Part shown: piece by piece, positions 1 through 7,690 of the stretch
Position numbering within the stretch: the first letter of the stretch is position 1
How the letters are laid out: every line of letters starts with the position of its first letter
Assembly: GCF_015999245.1 (NCBI RefSeq)
Contig: NZ_JAEAMR010000015.1
Location: forward strand, 34,146-85,212
Origin: Streptomyces sp. AV19
GTDB lineage: Bacteria > Actinomycetota > Actinomycetes > Streptomycetales > Streptomycetaceae
Reading direction: 5' to 3'
DNA: 51,067 bases
The notes under the pieces: generated by a model
The model's input: the letters and a program-made list of their open reading frames with translations, nothing else
What the model was told of the DNA's origin: nothing
The model's database searches: none
Translations under genes and position numbers: made by a program

Positions 1-98
1 GCGGCGAAGCCGCGTTACGGGCCCCGGGGCGCAGCCCCGGAAGAAACGGTGAAAGTGGGGGTACCCCCTCTGGGGGAGGGACCGGGGCCACAAAACCA
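1..98. repeat. Intergenic TIR element, copy 1 (right end only)
   Basis: This is the right-hand part of a dispersed element; its left part lies outside the window. It begins with the module GCGGCGAAGCCGCGTTACGG, which recurs inside copy 3 (from about 27160) and, inverted, in copy 6. It ends in the right terminal sequence containing GAAACGGTGAAAG. An extra G/C hairpin module (GGGGGTACCCCC and CTGGGGGAGG) is inserted within the terminal repeat, as also seen in copy 4. Confidence 0.8.
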
Positions 99-107
99 CC
101 ACCCTGC

Positions 108-302
108 GTGCCCTCCTGGGGCGCACCGACCCCCGGTCGGTGTGATCTTCGCACCCTGCGGGCCGACGACCTGGACTGGTCCTACGGAACCGGAGCGCCC
201 CTGCACGGCACGGCGCAGGACCTCCTGCTGCTCGCCTTCGGCCGCAGGCTGCCGCCGGGCCGCCTGCGGGGCGAGCACGAGGGCCGCTTCGTCGCCGCCT
301 GA
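108..302 (+). pseudogene. 3' remnant of a maleylpyruvate isomerase-like (DinB/MDMPI) gene
   Basis: The 64 codons from a GTG at 108 read like the C-terminal end of the mycothiol-dependent maleylpyruvate isomerase family (TIGR03083). Recognisable parts are 'DLDWSYGTG', then 'GTAQDLLLLAFGRRLP' and 'GRLRGE', which fit the small C-terminal domain. Full members have roughly 200-260 residues and an N-terminal metal-binding four-helix bundle, and none of that is present. The sequence just upstream is the right end of an intergenic repeat, so the 5' part seems to have been lost or displaced at that junction. There is no ribosome binding site at the GTG. I infer a non-functional remnant; a short independent gene is possible but unlikely. 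The family assignment rests on pattern memory only. Confidence 0.5.
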
Positions 303-309
303 ACGCCCG

Positions 310-648
310 TCACCCCGCACCGCCGCCCAGCAGCCCGGACGGGAGCGCCGTCGGCAGGCTTGTCGGCAGGCCGCTGGGCAGTGCGGTGGGCAGGCCGGAC
401 GGGAGCCCGGAAGGCAGGCCCGAAGGAAGGCCGGAAGGAAGACCGCTGGGGAGGGCGGGGGTGGACGGTGAGCCCGACGCCGTCCGGTCGGGGCCGGCGG
501 GGTCCGTGCCACCCCCGCTCCCGCCCTTCGTCAGCAGGGCCGTCCCGAGGGCGATCCCGCCGAGTGCCACCAGGGCGACCAGGACGTACAGGAGCCACCG
601 GCGTCCGCCGGGGGACGGCGGAGGCGGTCCGAAGGAGCGATCGGCCAT
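310..648 (-). CDS. Small single-pass membrane protein with Pro-Ser-Gly-Leu repeats
   Basis: The 112-residue product starts 'MADRSFGPPPP', has one hydrophobic segment at about residues 18-38 (LLYVLVALVALGGIALGTAL) and then a low-complexity tail. The tail repeats the tetrapeptide PSGL many times, with PTAL and PTSL variants, and ends in glycines. The layout suggests an N-terminal cytoplasmic stub, one transmembrane helix and a long extended extracytoplasmic segment. The ATG at 648 is preferred because upstream codons look non-coding, although no clear ribosome binding site is visible. The repeat is encoded by a 12-bp unit, so its length probably varies between strains. Nothing indicates a biochemical function. 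Confidence 0.6.
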   Translation of the reverse strand: MADRSFGPPPPSPGGRRWLLYVLVALVALGGIALGTALLTKGGSGGGTDPAGPDRTASGSPSTPALPSGLPSGLPSGLPSGLPSGLPTALPSGLPTSLPTALPSGLLGGGAG

Positions 649-779
649 GGGACCAGCCTGCGCGCACCCGTCCGCGGTCCGGTGCGCGGTGACGGGACCG
701 GTACACATTCCACCCCGGACCCTGACATTCCGTCACCCCGTGCCCGCGTGGCGCTCCGCGCGAAATGATTCTCCGATCG

Positions 780-785
780 TACGAT
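780..785 (+). promoter_or_regulatory. -10 element TACGAT of a predicted leaderless promoter
   Basis: TACGAT fits the Streptomyces -10 consensus TANNNT. It ends seven bases before the ATG at 793, so transcription would begin on the start codon. No Shine-Dalgarno sequence precedes that ATG, and no convincing -35 is seen. Confidence 0.45.
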
Positions 786-792
786 TTGCCGG

Positions 793-1290
793 ATGACTGT
801 TGATACGAACCAGAATGTCACCGAGGCCAAGGCGCGCGCCGCCCGCCTCCTGCTGGCCTTCCGGCACGGCAATCAACGGGCCTTCGACGACTGTCTGCCC
901 GATGAGGCGGCCGGCGAGGAGACGCGCTACCTGGTCGCCGCGCTCGTCTGGATCGCCAACGAGGCGGTCGGCAAGGTGTATCTGCCCGGAGTCGCCGACC
1001 GGGTGCTGCGCCGGCTCGCCGGCCGGGCGCCGGACGAACCGGGCTGGGTCCCGACCGACGAGGAGGCGGCCCCCCATGTCGCGTTGCTCCTGGAATCCGT
1101 GTGGCGGCAGGACACCGAGACGGTGTGCGAGCTGGTCCGCGGCACACCCGACACCACGTTCCTGCTCGGCAAGCTGCTCGACGCGGTGGCCCGGCTGCTG
1201 CCCGAGGTGCCCGAGCGGGAACTGCGCCGCGTCATCGGCGAACTGCGCGGCGGAGGAACGCCTCCAGCCCCGCGAGGTCGTCCGTGTTGA
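793..1290 (+). CDS. Conserved hypothetical protein, 165 aa
   Basis: The product is a soluble, probably helical 165-residue protein, 'MTVDTNQNVTEAKARAARLLLAFRHGN...', with no signal peptide or membrane segment. I do not recognise the family. Helices rich in Ala, Leu, Arg and Glu dominate ('YLVAALVWIANEAVG', 'LLGKLLDAVARLLPEVPERELRRVI'). The ATG at 793 lacks a ribosome binding site, but TACGAT lies seven bases upstream, suggesting a leaderless message. The 3' end overlaps the convergent phosphodiesterase gene by 59 bp. The last residues, 'GGGTPPAPRGRPC', fall in that overlap and look like read-through, so the natural stop may have been lost. Confidence 0.65.
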   Translation: MTVDTNQNVTEAKARAARLLLAFRHGNQRAFDDCLPDEAAGEETRYLVAALVWIANEAVGKVYLPGVADRVLRRLAGRAPDEPGWVPTDEEAAPHVALLLESVWRQDTETVCELVRGTPDTTFLLGKLLDAVARLLPEVPERELRRVIGELRGGGTPPAPRGRPC

Positions 1291-2119
1291 GGTAGCCGGT
1301 CCCGGCCGCCAGCAGCTCCCGCCACAGCGCCTCCCGCGCCGGTCCGGGCGCGTCGGGCGTGGCCCAGAAGCGCACCCGTCTCCCCTCGCCGCGCGCCGTC
1401 GCGGTGATCCGCCGCAGTTCCGCCCGCTCGTGCTCCGGGATCGGGCCCACGCCCTGCCAGGTGAAGTGCCGTCCCCAGTCGTCGCTGACGAGCGGGACGA
1501 ACGAGGCGGGCACGCCCGTTCCCAGGTCGTCGAGGCGCCCGTCGTAGAAGGCGTGCCGCACCCGCTCCGCCGCCATCGGCCCCCGCGCGCCCCGGTCGCC
1601 GGAGACCACGGCGGTCACCGCCCCGCGCCGCACCCGGCCGTCCGCGGCGGCGGTGAGCATCGGGTGGTAGCGGCGCAAGTGACGGGAGAGGGCGCGATAG
1701 GTGGGGTCGCCGGCGGTCTTGATGTCGATGAGGAGCTGCAGACCGCGGTCGTGTCCCCGGTACACCCGGCCGTGGTTGGCGCGGACGCGGCGCAGCAGCG
1801 GGTCGAGGTAGAGGGCCTCCAGGGTGCGGCGCGGGTCGAGTCGACCGGCGTCGTGGGCGACGAGGAGCTGTCCGTCGACGAGCCAGATGTCGGCCTCGAC
1901 GCTGTCGAACCCGTGGGCGAGGGCGTCGGTGAGCGGGTGCGGGTGCTCGTAGTCGTTGTGCGCGTGCGCGTGGCGCAGCGGCGGCAGGGGCGTTCCGGTG
2001 TCCCCCGCCGCGGCGCGGGCGGGTGCGGCGAACGAGGCCGCGAGGGCGGCCCCCAGGGCGACGGCGGCGGTCCGGCGCGTGGGGCGCGGTCGTCCGGCGC
2101 GAGGAGTCATCGGGGTCAC
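1232..2119 (-). CDS. Secreted PI-PLC/GDPD-superfamily phosphodiesterase
   Basis: This is a predicted secreted phosphodiesterase of the PI-PLC-like TIM-barrel superfamily that includes glycerophosphodiester phosphodiesterases. After a Tat-like signal peptide (twin Arg at 15-16 in 'PTRRTAAVAL', cleavage near 'ARA-AAGD') come the hallmarks: 'HAHNDYEHPHPL', with the first catalytic-type His; 'GFDSVEADIWLVDGQLLVAH', with Glu/Asp metal ligands and a second His; and 'LLIDIK'. The string 'TLEALYLDPLL' is typical of the branch often annotated as PI-specific phospholipase C. The start is between GTG 2119 (GGAGGG four bases away) and ATG 2110 (spacing 13); both keep the signal peptide. The substrate is unknown. 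The next gene downstream is convergent and overlaps by 59 bp. Confidence 0.75.
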   Translation of the reverse strand: MTPMTPRAGRPRPTRRTAAVALGAALAASFAAPARAAAGDTGTPLPPLRHAHAHNDYEHPHPLTDALAHGFDSVEADIWLVDGQLLVAHDAGRLDPRRTLEALYLDPLLRRVRANHGRVYRGHDRGLQLLIDIKTAGDPTYRALSRHLRRYHPMLTAAADGRVRRGAVTAVVSGDRGARGPMAAERVRHAFYDGRLDDLGTGVPASFVPLVSDDWGRHFTWQGVGPIPEHERAELRRITATARGEGRRVRFWATPDAPGPAREALWRELLAAGTGYLNTDDLAGLEAFLRRAVRR

Positions 2120-2313
2120 GGTCCCTCCGGTGAACGGTGCATAGGCGCGCGGCGAGCGTGCTGCTGCGAGTGAGTATCGAGGCCCGAAGGGCCGTTCGGC
2201 AGGGACGTGCCGAGAGTTGCCCGGTTCGCCGCCGGTGCTTTCACTGCCGTTCTTCCGGGGCAGGGATAAGGCCCCTGCGGTGTGGTGGAGTTGACGAGTC
2301 TCTGGGGTCAAGG

Positions 2314-3561
2314 GTGAGCAGACGCGGAAGCCGCGTGCGCGCGGTGCTGTCGGTGCTGGTGGCGTGGGTCTCGCTGGTCGGCGGGGGCACGGCGTGGTCG
2401 GCTTCCTCCGCTCCCGCGCGGGAGGGCGCGGAACTGCGCGTGGGCGCGGTGTCGGCGGTCGCCCCGGGCGTGGGCTACCGGGAGTTCTCCTTGAAGGGAC
2501 GTCACGGCCCGGCCCACGGCCACCTGCTGACGGTGGACCTGCGGGAACGACGCGTGTCGGTGGACCTGTTGTACCCCGGAACGGTGGCCGCGCGGTCCGG
2601 GATCTCCCAACTGGCCGACCGCCGGGGCGCGGTGGGCGGGGTGAACGGGGACTTCTTCAACATCGCGGAGCAGCAGCACCCGGGGGTGGAGGCCACCGGC
2701 GCGCCGGTGGGCCCGGCGGTGGCGGGCGGCCGGTCACTGAAGGCCGCCGTGCCGTACGGCCAGCGCTTCGGCCCGGACACGCCGCGCGGGGTCTCGACGG
2801 AGGACGTCCTGGCCGTGGGCACGGACCGGGTGGCGCGGCTGGACCGGCTCCGGCTGGACGGGGTCGTCCGCGCCGGCGAGGACGAGCTGGAGCTGAGCGG
2901 CTTCAACCAGTACGCGCTGCCGGTGGGCGGCGTCGGCGCGTACACCGCGGACTGGGGCTCCGCGTCACGGCTGCGCGCGACCTGCGGGACGGACAACGAC
3001 CGGGGCGCCCCGTGCAGCCGCACCACCTACGAGGTGACCGTGCGGGGAGGTCGGGTGACGGCCGTGTCGCGCAGACCGGGCCGGGGCCCGGTGCCCCGGG
3101 GCACGGTGGTGCTGGTCGGGCGCGAGGGGGGCGCGCGGGACCTGAGCCGGCTGGAGGTCGGCGAGGAGGTGGACGTGGTGCGGCGGCTGCGATCACGCGA
3201 GGGCGGCGCGCTGCGGTGCGCGCTGGGCGGCTTCCCGATCCTGCGCGACGGCCGGGCGCTGCGCGGACTGGACGCGGTGACGGGCGCGGTGCGCACCGCG
3301 GCGGGTGTGGGCGGCCACGGTCACCGGCTGTACCTGCTGGCGCTGGACGGCCGGGCCGCCTACCGGAGCGGCCTGACGCTGGCCGAACTGGCCGCCACGA
3401 TGCGGGACCTGGGCGCCGAGGACGCCTTCAACCTGGACGGCGGCGGGTCGAGCACGCTGGTCACCCGCGATCCGCACGGCGGCCGGGCCGCGGTGCGCAA
3501 CCATCCGTCGGGCGGCGCCGAACGGGCGGTGGCCAACGGGATCGGCGTCTTCGTCAGGTGA
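2314..3561 (+). CDS. Exported phosphodiester glycosidase (NAGPA domain)
   Basis: The 415-residue exported protein carries a phosphodiester glycosidase domain, the family of the mammalian uncovering enzyme N-acetylglucosamine-1-phosphodiester alpha-N-acetylglucosaminidase. Diagnostic stretches are 'GVNGDFFN' near residue 110 and 'FNLDGGGSSTLV' near residue 375. The N-terminus 'VSRRGSRVRAVLSVLVAWVS' is a signal peptide with an Arg-rich n-region. The GTG at 2314 is chosen because it directly precedes this signal, although the ribosome binding site is weak. Family members hydrolyse glycosyl-phosphodiesters, so a target in cell-envelope or teichoic-acid sugar phosphates is plausible but inferred. 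It is divergent from the secreted phosphodiesterase gene at 1232-2119; the shared theme of extracellular phosphodiesters is suggestive. Confidence 0.8.
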   Translation: MSRRGSRVRAVLSVLVAWVSLVGGGTAWSASSAPAREGAELRVGAVSAVAPGVGYREFSLKGRHGPAHGHLLTVDLRERRVSVDLLYPGTVAARSGISQLADRRGAVGGVNGDFFNIAEQQHPGVEATGAPVGPAVAGGRSLKAAVPYGQRFGPDTPRGVSTEDVLAVGTDRVARLDRLRLDGVVRAGEDELELSGFNQYALPVGGVGAYTADWGSASRLRATCGTDNDRGAPCSRTTYEVTVRGGRVTAVSRRPGRGPVPRGTVVLVGREGGARDLSRLEVGEEVDVVRRLRSREGGALRCALGGFPILRDGRALRGLDAVTGAVRTAAGVGGHGHRLYLLALDGRAAYRSGLTLAELAATMRDLGAEDAFNLDGGGSSTLVTRDPHGGRAAVRNHPSGGAERAVANGIGVFVR

Positions 3562-3588
3562 CGACCCCGGCGGCCTCGGTACCGGGGT

Positions 3589-3783
3589 TCAGGGACGGAC
3601 GCTCGCCACCAGGTTCGTGGTGGCGGTGATGCCGTGGTAGATGGTCGGCGCGATGCTGGTGCTCGCGAGCATGAAGCCCAGCAGGATGCAGACCAGCGCG
3701 TGGGACATCCGCAGGCCACCATTGCGGAGGAACACCACGGCCAGAACGACGAGCAACACAATCACGGAGATCGAAACGGCCAT
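3589..3783 (-). CDS. Small two-helix membrane protein, 64 aa
   Basis: This 64-residue peptide has two hydrophobic segments: 'SISVIVLLVVLAVVFL' at about residues 4-19 and 'HALVCILLGFMLASTSIAP' at about 28-46. The short loop between them is basic ('RNGGLRMS') and the tail is hydrophilic. Similar tiny two-helix proteins are common in Streptomyces, and I know no function for them. The ATG at 3783 has a good ribosome binding site (GGAGG about seven bases upstream). It is divergent from lysX, separated by 212 bp. Confidence 0.7.
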   Translation of the reverse strand: MAVSISVIVLLVVLAVVFLRNGGLRMSHALVCILLGFMLASTSIAPTIYHGITATTNLVASVRP

Positions 3784-3983
3784 GACGTACCTCCTCGGCG
3801 GAGCTGCGGACGTCCGCTCAGTGTCGCGTATCGCGGCATGTCCCCTCTCACTGTGAATGTGCTCCTTTCGGGTGGCACATCAGTGATTGGGGCCCGGGTG
3901 GCCGCAAAGCTCCCGTCGGGACGGGTGACTCCACGCGCCTACGTTCTAGGGATGTTCGACGAGCGGACGGTGCCGGGCCTGCC

Positions 3984-3989
3984 TAGGCT
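3984..3989 (+). promoter_or_regulatory. -10 element TAGGCT of a predicted leaderless lysX promoter
   Basis: TAGGCT matches TANNNT and is followed by six bases and then the lysX ATG at 3996, which has no Shine-Dalgarno sequence. This spacing places the transcription start on the A of the ATG. Confidence 0.4.
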
Positions 3990-3995
3990 GACGGA

Positions 3996-6900
3996 ATGAG
4001 CCGCACAGTCCGGGAGCGCGGGCGCACCACGACGCAGAAGACGGAGGTCCGGACGGCTGAGGACGGTGAGCCGGACTTCCCCTGGCGCCATGCGGTGAAA
4101 AGCGGGGGCTTGCACCGGGTGCCCGACGGCTTCGCGCTCTTCTTCGGTCTCCTCGGCGTCTTCTGCGCCCTGACCTCGCTGATCCCGCCGCTGCGGCGCG
4201 GCGCCCACCCGGTGACCGACACCCTGGACACCCTGACCGTCCCCACCGCCCCCAACCTCGCCTACGCCGTCTTCCTGCTGCTGCTCGCCACGGCGACGGC
4301 CGCCCGCAAGCGCGTCGCCCTCTGGTTCGTCCTCGCCTACCTGGCGCTGCTGGTCCTCGCGGACGTGCTGCTGCTGGCCGCCGACTACTGGGACACCGTC
4401 CCGTCGCTGGTGCTCTCGCTCGCGGCGATGGCCCTGCTGGTGCTGGCGCGCCACGAGTTCCGCGCGCAGGTGCGGCGCGGTGCGTTCCTGCGCGCGCTGC
4501 TGGTGCTGGTGGCCGGGCTCGCCGTCGGCACCCTGGTGGGCTGGGGCCTGGTGTCGCTGTTCCCCGGCTCGCTGGAGCGCGGCGGCGGGAACCGGCTGAT
4601 GTTCGTCGCCAACAAGGTGTGCGGCGGGCTGGTCAGCGGCCGGGCCTTCACCGGGCACCCCCCGCACCCGGTCTACTTCCTGCTCGGCCTGTTCGGCGCG
4701 CTGGCCCTGATCAACGCCACCATGACGCTGTTCCGCTCGCAGCGCCTGGAGGCCGCCCTCCACGACGACGAGGAGCCGCGCATCCGCGCCCTGCTCGCCC
4801 GCTACGGCGGCTGCGACTCGCTGGGCTACTTCGCGACCCGCCGGGACAAGGCCGTCGTCTTCTCCCCCAGCGGCAAGGCGGCCGTCACCTACCGGGTCGA
4901 GGCGGGCGTCTGCCTGGCCTCCGGCGACCCGCTGGGCGACCCCGAGGCGTGGACGCCCGCGATCGACGCCTGGCTGGAGCTGGCCGGCCGCTACGGCTGG
5001 CAGCCCGCCGTGATGGGCGCCAGCGAGGCCGGCGCCCGGGCGTACGCCCGCTCGGGGCTGGGCGCGCTCCAGCTCGGCGACGAGGCGATCCTGCAGGTCG
5101 CCCACTTCGACCTGGAGGGCCGCGAGATGCGGGTCACCCGACAGGCCGTCAACCGGGTCGAGCGCACCGGCGCGACCGTCCGCGTCCGCCGGCACGCCTC
5201 GCTCACCGACGAGGAGATGGGCGAGGTCATCGGGCGGGCCGACGCCTGGCGGGACACCGAGACCGAGCGGGGCTTCTCCATGGCGCTGGGGCGCCTCGGC
5301 GACCCCGCCGACGGAAACTGCCTGCTCGTCGAGGCGTTCGACAGCGACGGGAACATGATCGCGCTGCTGTCCTTCGTGCCCTGGGGACGGGACGGCGTCT
5401 CCCTGGACGTGATGCGCCGCGACCGGGCCGCGCCCAACGGCGTCATGGAGTTCATGGTCACCCGGCTGTGCGCCCAGGCCGGGCGGTTCGGGATCAAGCG
5501 GATCTCGCTGAACTTCGCGGTGTTCCGCGCCGCCTTCGAGGAGGGCGCGCGGATCGGCGCCGGGCCGGTGCTGCGCCTGTGGCGCAAGCTGCTTCTCTTC
5601 TTCTCCAAGTGGTGGCAGCTGGAGGCCCTTTACCGCTCCAACGTCAAGTACGACCCCGAGTGGCACCCGCGCTTCCTGTGCTACGCCGACGCGGGCGCCC
5701 TCGCCCGGATCGGCCTCGCGTCCGGCATCGCGGAGGGCTTCGTCTCGGTGCCCAGCCTCGGCAAGCTGTGGGGACGCGGACGGGCCCGGGGCGCCGCCCG
5801 CCCGGCGTCCACGGCCGGACTGCCCCCGCTGTCCGAACTCGAACTCGGCACCGACGCCGCCGGGGAGCTGGTCAAGGACGAACTCGAGGGCCTGCCCGAG
5901 CAGGTGCGGGTGCGCCGCCACAAGCTGGACCGGCTGCGCCGCGAGGGCGTCGACCCGTACCCGCCGACCGCCCACCGCACCCACACCTGCGCCGCCGTCC
6001 ACGCGGCGCACGGCGCGCCGCCCCCGGGCAAGCGCACCGGCGACCGGGCGGCCGTCGCCGGACGCGTCCTGCTGCTGCGCAACCACGGCGGGATCGCCTT
6101 CGCCGTGCTCCGCGACTGGTCCGGCGACCTCCAACTGGCCGTCTCCCGCGACGGATCCGGCCCCGAGCTGCTGCGCCGCTTCACCCGCCTCGACCTCGGC
6201 GACCACATCGAGGCCGAGGGCGAGGTCGGCTCCAGCGACAAGGGGGAGCTCACCCTCTTCGTCACCCGCGCCCGGCTCACCGCCAAGTGCCTGCGGCCGC
6301 TGCCCGACAAGCGGTACGGGCTCACCGATCCCGAGGCGCGGGTGCGGATGCGCTACGTCGACCTCGCCGTCTCGCCGGAGGCCCGGCGCACGGTGCGGGC
6401 GCGCAGCGCCGCCGTCCAGGCGCTGCGGCGCGGCTTGTCGGAGCGGGGCTACCTGGAGGTCGAGACGCCGATGCTCCAGCAGGTCCACGGCGGCGCGAAC
6501 GCCCGCCCGTTCACCACCCACATCAACGCCTACGACCTGGACCTGTACCTGCGCATCGCCCCCGAGCTGTACCTGAAGCGGCTGTGCGTCGGCGGCCTGG
6601 AGAAGGTCTTCGAGCTGGGCCGCACCTTCCGCAACGAGGGCGTCTCCTACAAGCACAACCCCGAGTTCACCATGCTGGAGGCGTACCAGGCGTTCGCCGA
6701 CTACGACGTGATGCTGGACCTGACGCGCGAGCTGATCCAGGAGGCCGCGATCGCCGCGCACGGCGCGCCGGTCGCCCTGCGGACCGACCCCTCCTCCGGG
6801 AAGACCGTCGAGCACGACATCTCCGGCGTGTGGCCGGTGCGGACCGTGCACGGCGCGATCTCTGAGGCGCTCGGGGAGGAGGTCGGCCCGGACACCTCCG

Positions 6901-7370
6901 AGCGCGAACTGCGGCGGCTCTGCGACGCGGCGGGCGTCCCCCACCGGCCCGAACACGGGCGCGGGGACGTCATCCTGGAGATGTACGAGCGTCTGGTGGA
7001 GGAACGGACGACGCTCCCGGTCTTCTACAAGGACTTCCCGACGGACGTCTCGCCGCTCACCCGCCCGCACCGGGTGGACCCACGCCTCGCCGAGCGCTGG
7101 GACCTGGTCGCCTTCGGCACGGAACTGGGCACGGCGTACTCGGAGTTGACCGACCCCGTCGAGCAGCGGAACCGCCTGACGGCGCAGTCGCTGCTGGCGG
7201 CGGGGGGTGATCCGGAGGCGATGGAGCTGGACGAGGACTTTTTGCGGGCGTTGGAGTATGCGATGCCGCCGACGGGGGGGTTGGGGGTGGGGGTGGATCG
7301 GCTGGTGATGTTTCTGACGGGGTTGTCTATTCGGGAGACGTTGCCGTTTCCGCTGGTGCGGCATTTGTGA
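3996..7370 (+). CDS. lysX: Bifunctional lysylphosphatidylglycerol synthase/lysine-tRNA ligase
   Basis: This 1124-residue fusion charges tRNA-Lys and transfers lysine to membrane phosphatidylglycerol, which makes the envelope more cationic. The N-terminal third holds several transmembrane helices (about residues 45-250). A cytosolic aminoacyl-transferase domain of the MprF/DUF2156 type follows ('FSPSGKAAVTYRVEAG' to 'ISLNFAVFRAAFEEG'). The C-terminal half is a class II LysRS with an OB-fold anticodon domain ('VAGRVLLLRNHGGIAFAVL'), motif 2 'FRNEGVSYKHNPEF' near residue 880 and motif 3 'GLGVGVDRLVMF' near 1096. Length and order match mycobacterial LysX. The last 55 codons use unusually many TTT, TTG, TAT and GGG codons, next to an intergenic repeat element. 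Confidence 0.93.
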   Translation: MSRTVRERGRTTTQKTEVRTAEDGEPDFPWRHAVKSGGLHRVPDGFALFFGLLGVFCALTSLIPPLRRGAHPVTDTLDTLTVPTAPNLAYAVFLLLLATATAARKRVALWFVLAYLALLVLADVLLLAADYWDTVPSLVLSLAAMALLVLARHEFRAQVRRGAFLRALLVLVAGLAVGTLVGWGLVSLFPGSLERGGGNRLMFVANKVCGGLVSGRAFTGHPPHPVYFLLGLFGALALINATMTLFRSQRLEAALHDDEEPRIRALLARYGGCDSLGYFATRRDKAVVFSPSGKAAVTYRVEAGVCLASGDPLGDPEAWTPAIDAWLELAGRYGWQPAVMGASEAGARAYARSGLGALQLGDEAILQVAHFDLEGREMRVTRQAVNRVERTGATVRVRRHASLTDEEMGEVIGRADAWRDTETERGFSMALGRLGDPADGNCLLVEAFDSDGNMIALLSFVPWGRDGVSLDVMRRDRAAPNGVMEFMVTRLCAQAGRFGIKRISLNFAVFRAAFEEGARIGAGPVLRLWRKLLLFFSKWWQLEALYRSNVKYDPEWHPRFLCYADAGALARIGLASGIAEGFVSVPSLGKLWGRGRARGAARPASTAGLPPLSELELGTDAAGELVKDELEGLPEQVRVRRHKLDRLRREGVDPYPPTAHRTHTCAAVHAAHGAPPPGKRTGDRAAVAGRVLLLRNHGGIAFAVLRDWSGDLQLAVSRDGSGPELLRRFTRLDLGDHIEAEGEVGSSDKGELTLFVTRARLTAKCLRPLPDKRYGLTDPEARVRMRYVDLAVSPEARRTVRARSAAVQALRRGLSERGYLEVETPMLQQVHGGANARPFTTHINAYDLDLYLRIAPELYLKRLCVGGLEKVFELGRTFRNEGVSYKHNPEFTMLEAYQAFADYDVMLDLTRELIQEAAIAAHGAPVALRTDPSSGKTVEHDISGVWPVRTVHGAISEALGEEVGPDTSERELRRLCDAAGVPHRPEHGRGDVILEMYERLVEERTTLPVFYKDFPTDVSPLTRPHRVDPRLAERWDLVAFGTELGTAYSELTDPVEQRNRLTAQSLLAAGGDPEAMELDEDFLRALEYAMPPTGGLGVGVDRLVMFLTGLSIRETLPFPLVRHL

Positions 7371-7380
7371 GGGGGGTGTT

Positions 7381-7680
7381 GTGCCCCGGTCCCGCCCTTT
7401 CACCGTTTCTTCCGGGGCTGCGCCCCGGGGCCCGGCACCGCGCTCACGGGCTGAAATGGCGCGCCGAATCAGCCCGTCCGGCGCTTGAGGACAGCGCCCG
7501 AAGGGCGCTTCGGGGGCCAGGGGCGGAGCCCCGAAAAGGGGGCCAGGGGGCGGAGCCCCCAGCGGGTGCAGGGGCGAAGCCCCGCCCAGGGCGCCCGGGG
7601 CGCAGCCCCCGCGCGGAGCGCAATGCCGGGCCGAGGGGCGGGGCCCCGGAAGAAACGGTGAAAGGGCGGGGCCGGGGCAC
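7381..7680. repeat. Intergenic TIR element, copy 2 (complete, 300 bp)
   Basis: A complete non-coding element lies between the 3' ends of lysX and the ABC operon. Its termini, 7381-7418 and 7643-7680, are 38-bp inverted repeats differing at one position; both contain CCCTTTCACCGTTTCTTCCG in the outside-in direction. Inside are palindromic modules such as GGGGCGGAGCCCC, GGGGGCGGAGCCCCC and GGGGCGAAGCCCC, and the motif CAGCCCGTCCGGCGCTTGAG. No reading frame is supported. It could serve as a bidirectional terminator for the two convergent operons. Confidence 0.85.
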
Positions 7681-7690
7681 ACCAACCCCC

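Noticed and set aside
7381..7680. Insertion sequence
   Set aside because: There are terminal inverted repeats but no transposase frame in any copy, and no clear target-site duplication by eye, so I call it a repeat element rather than an IS.
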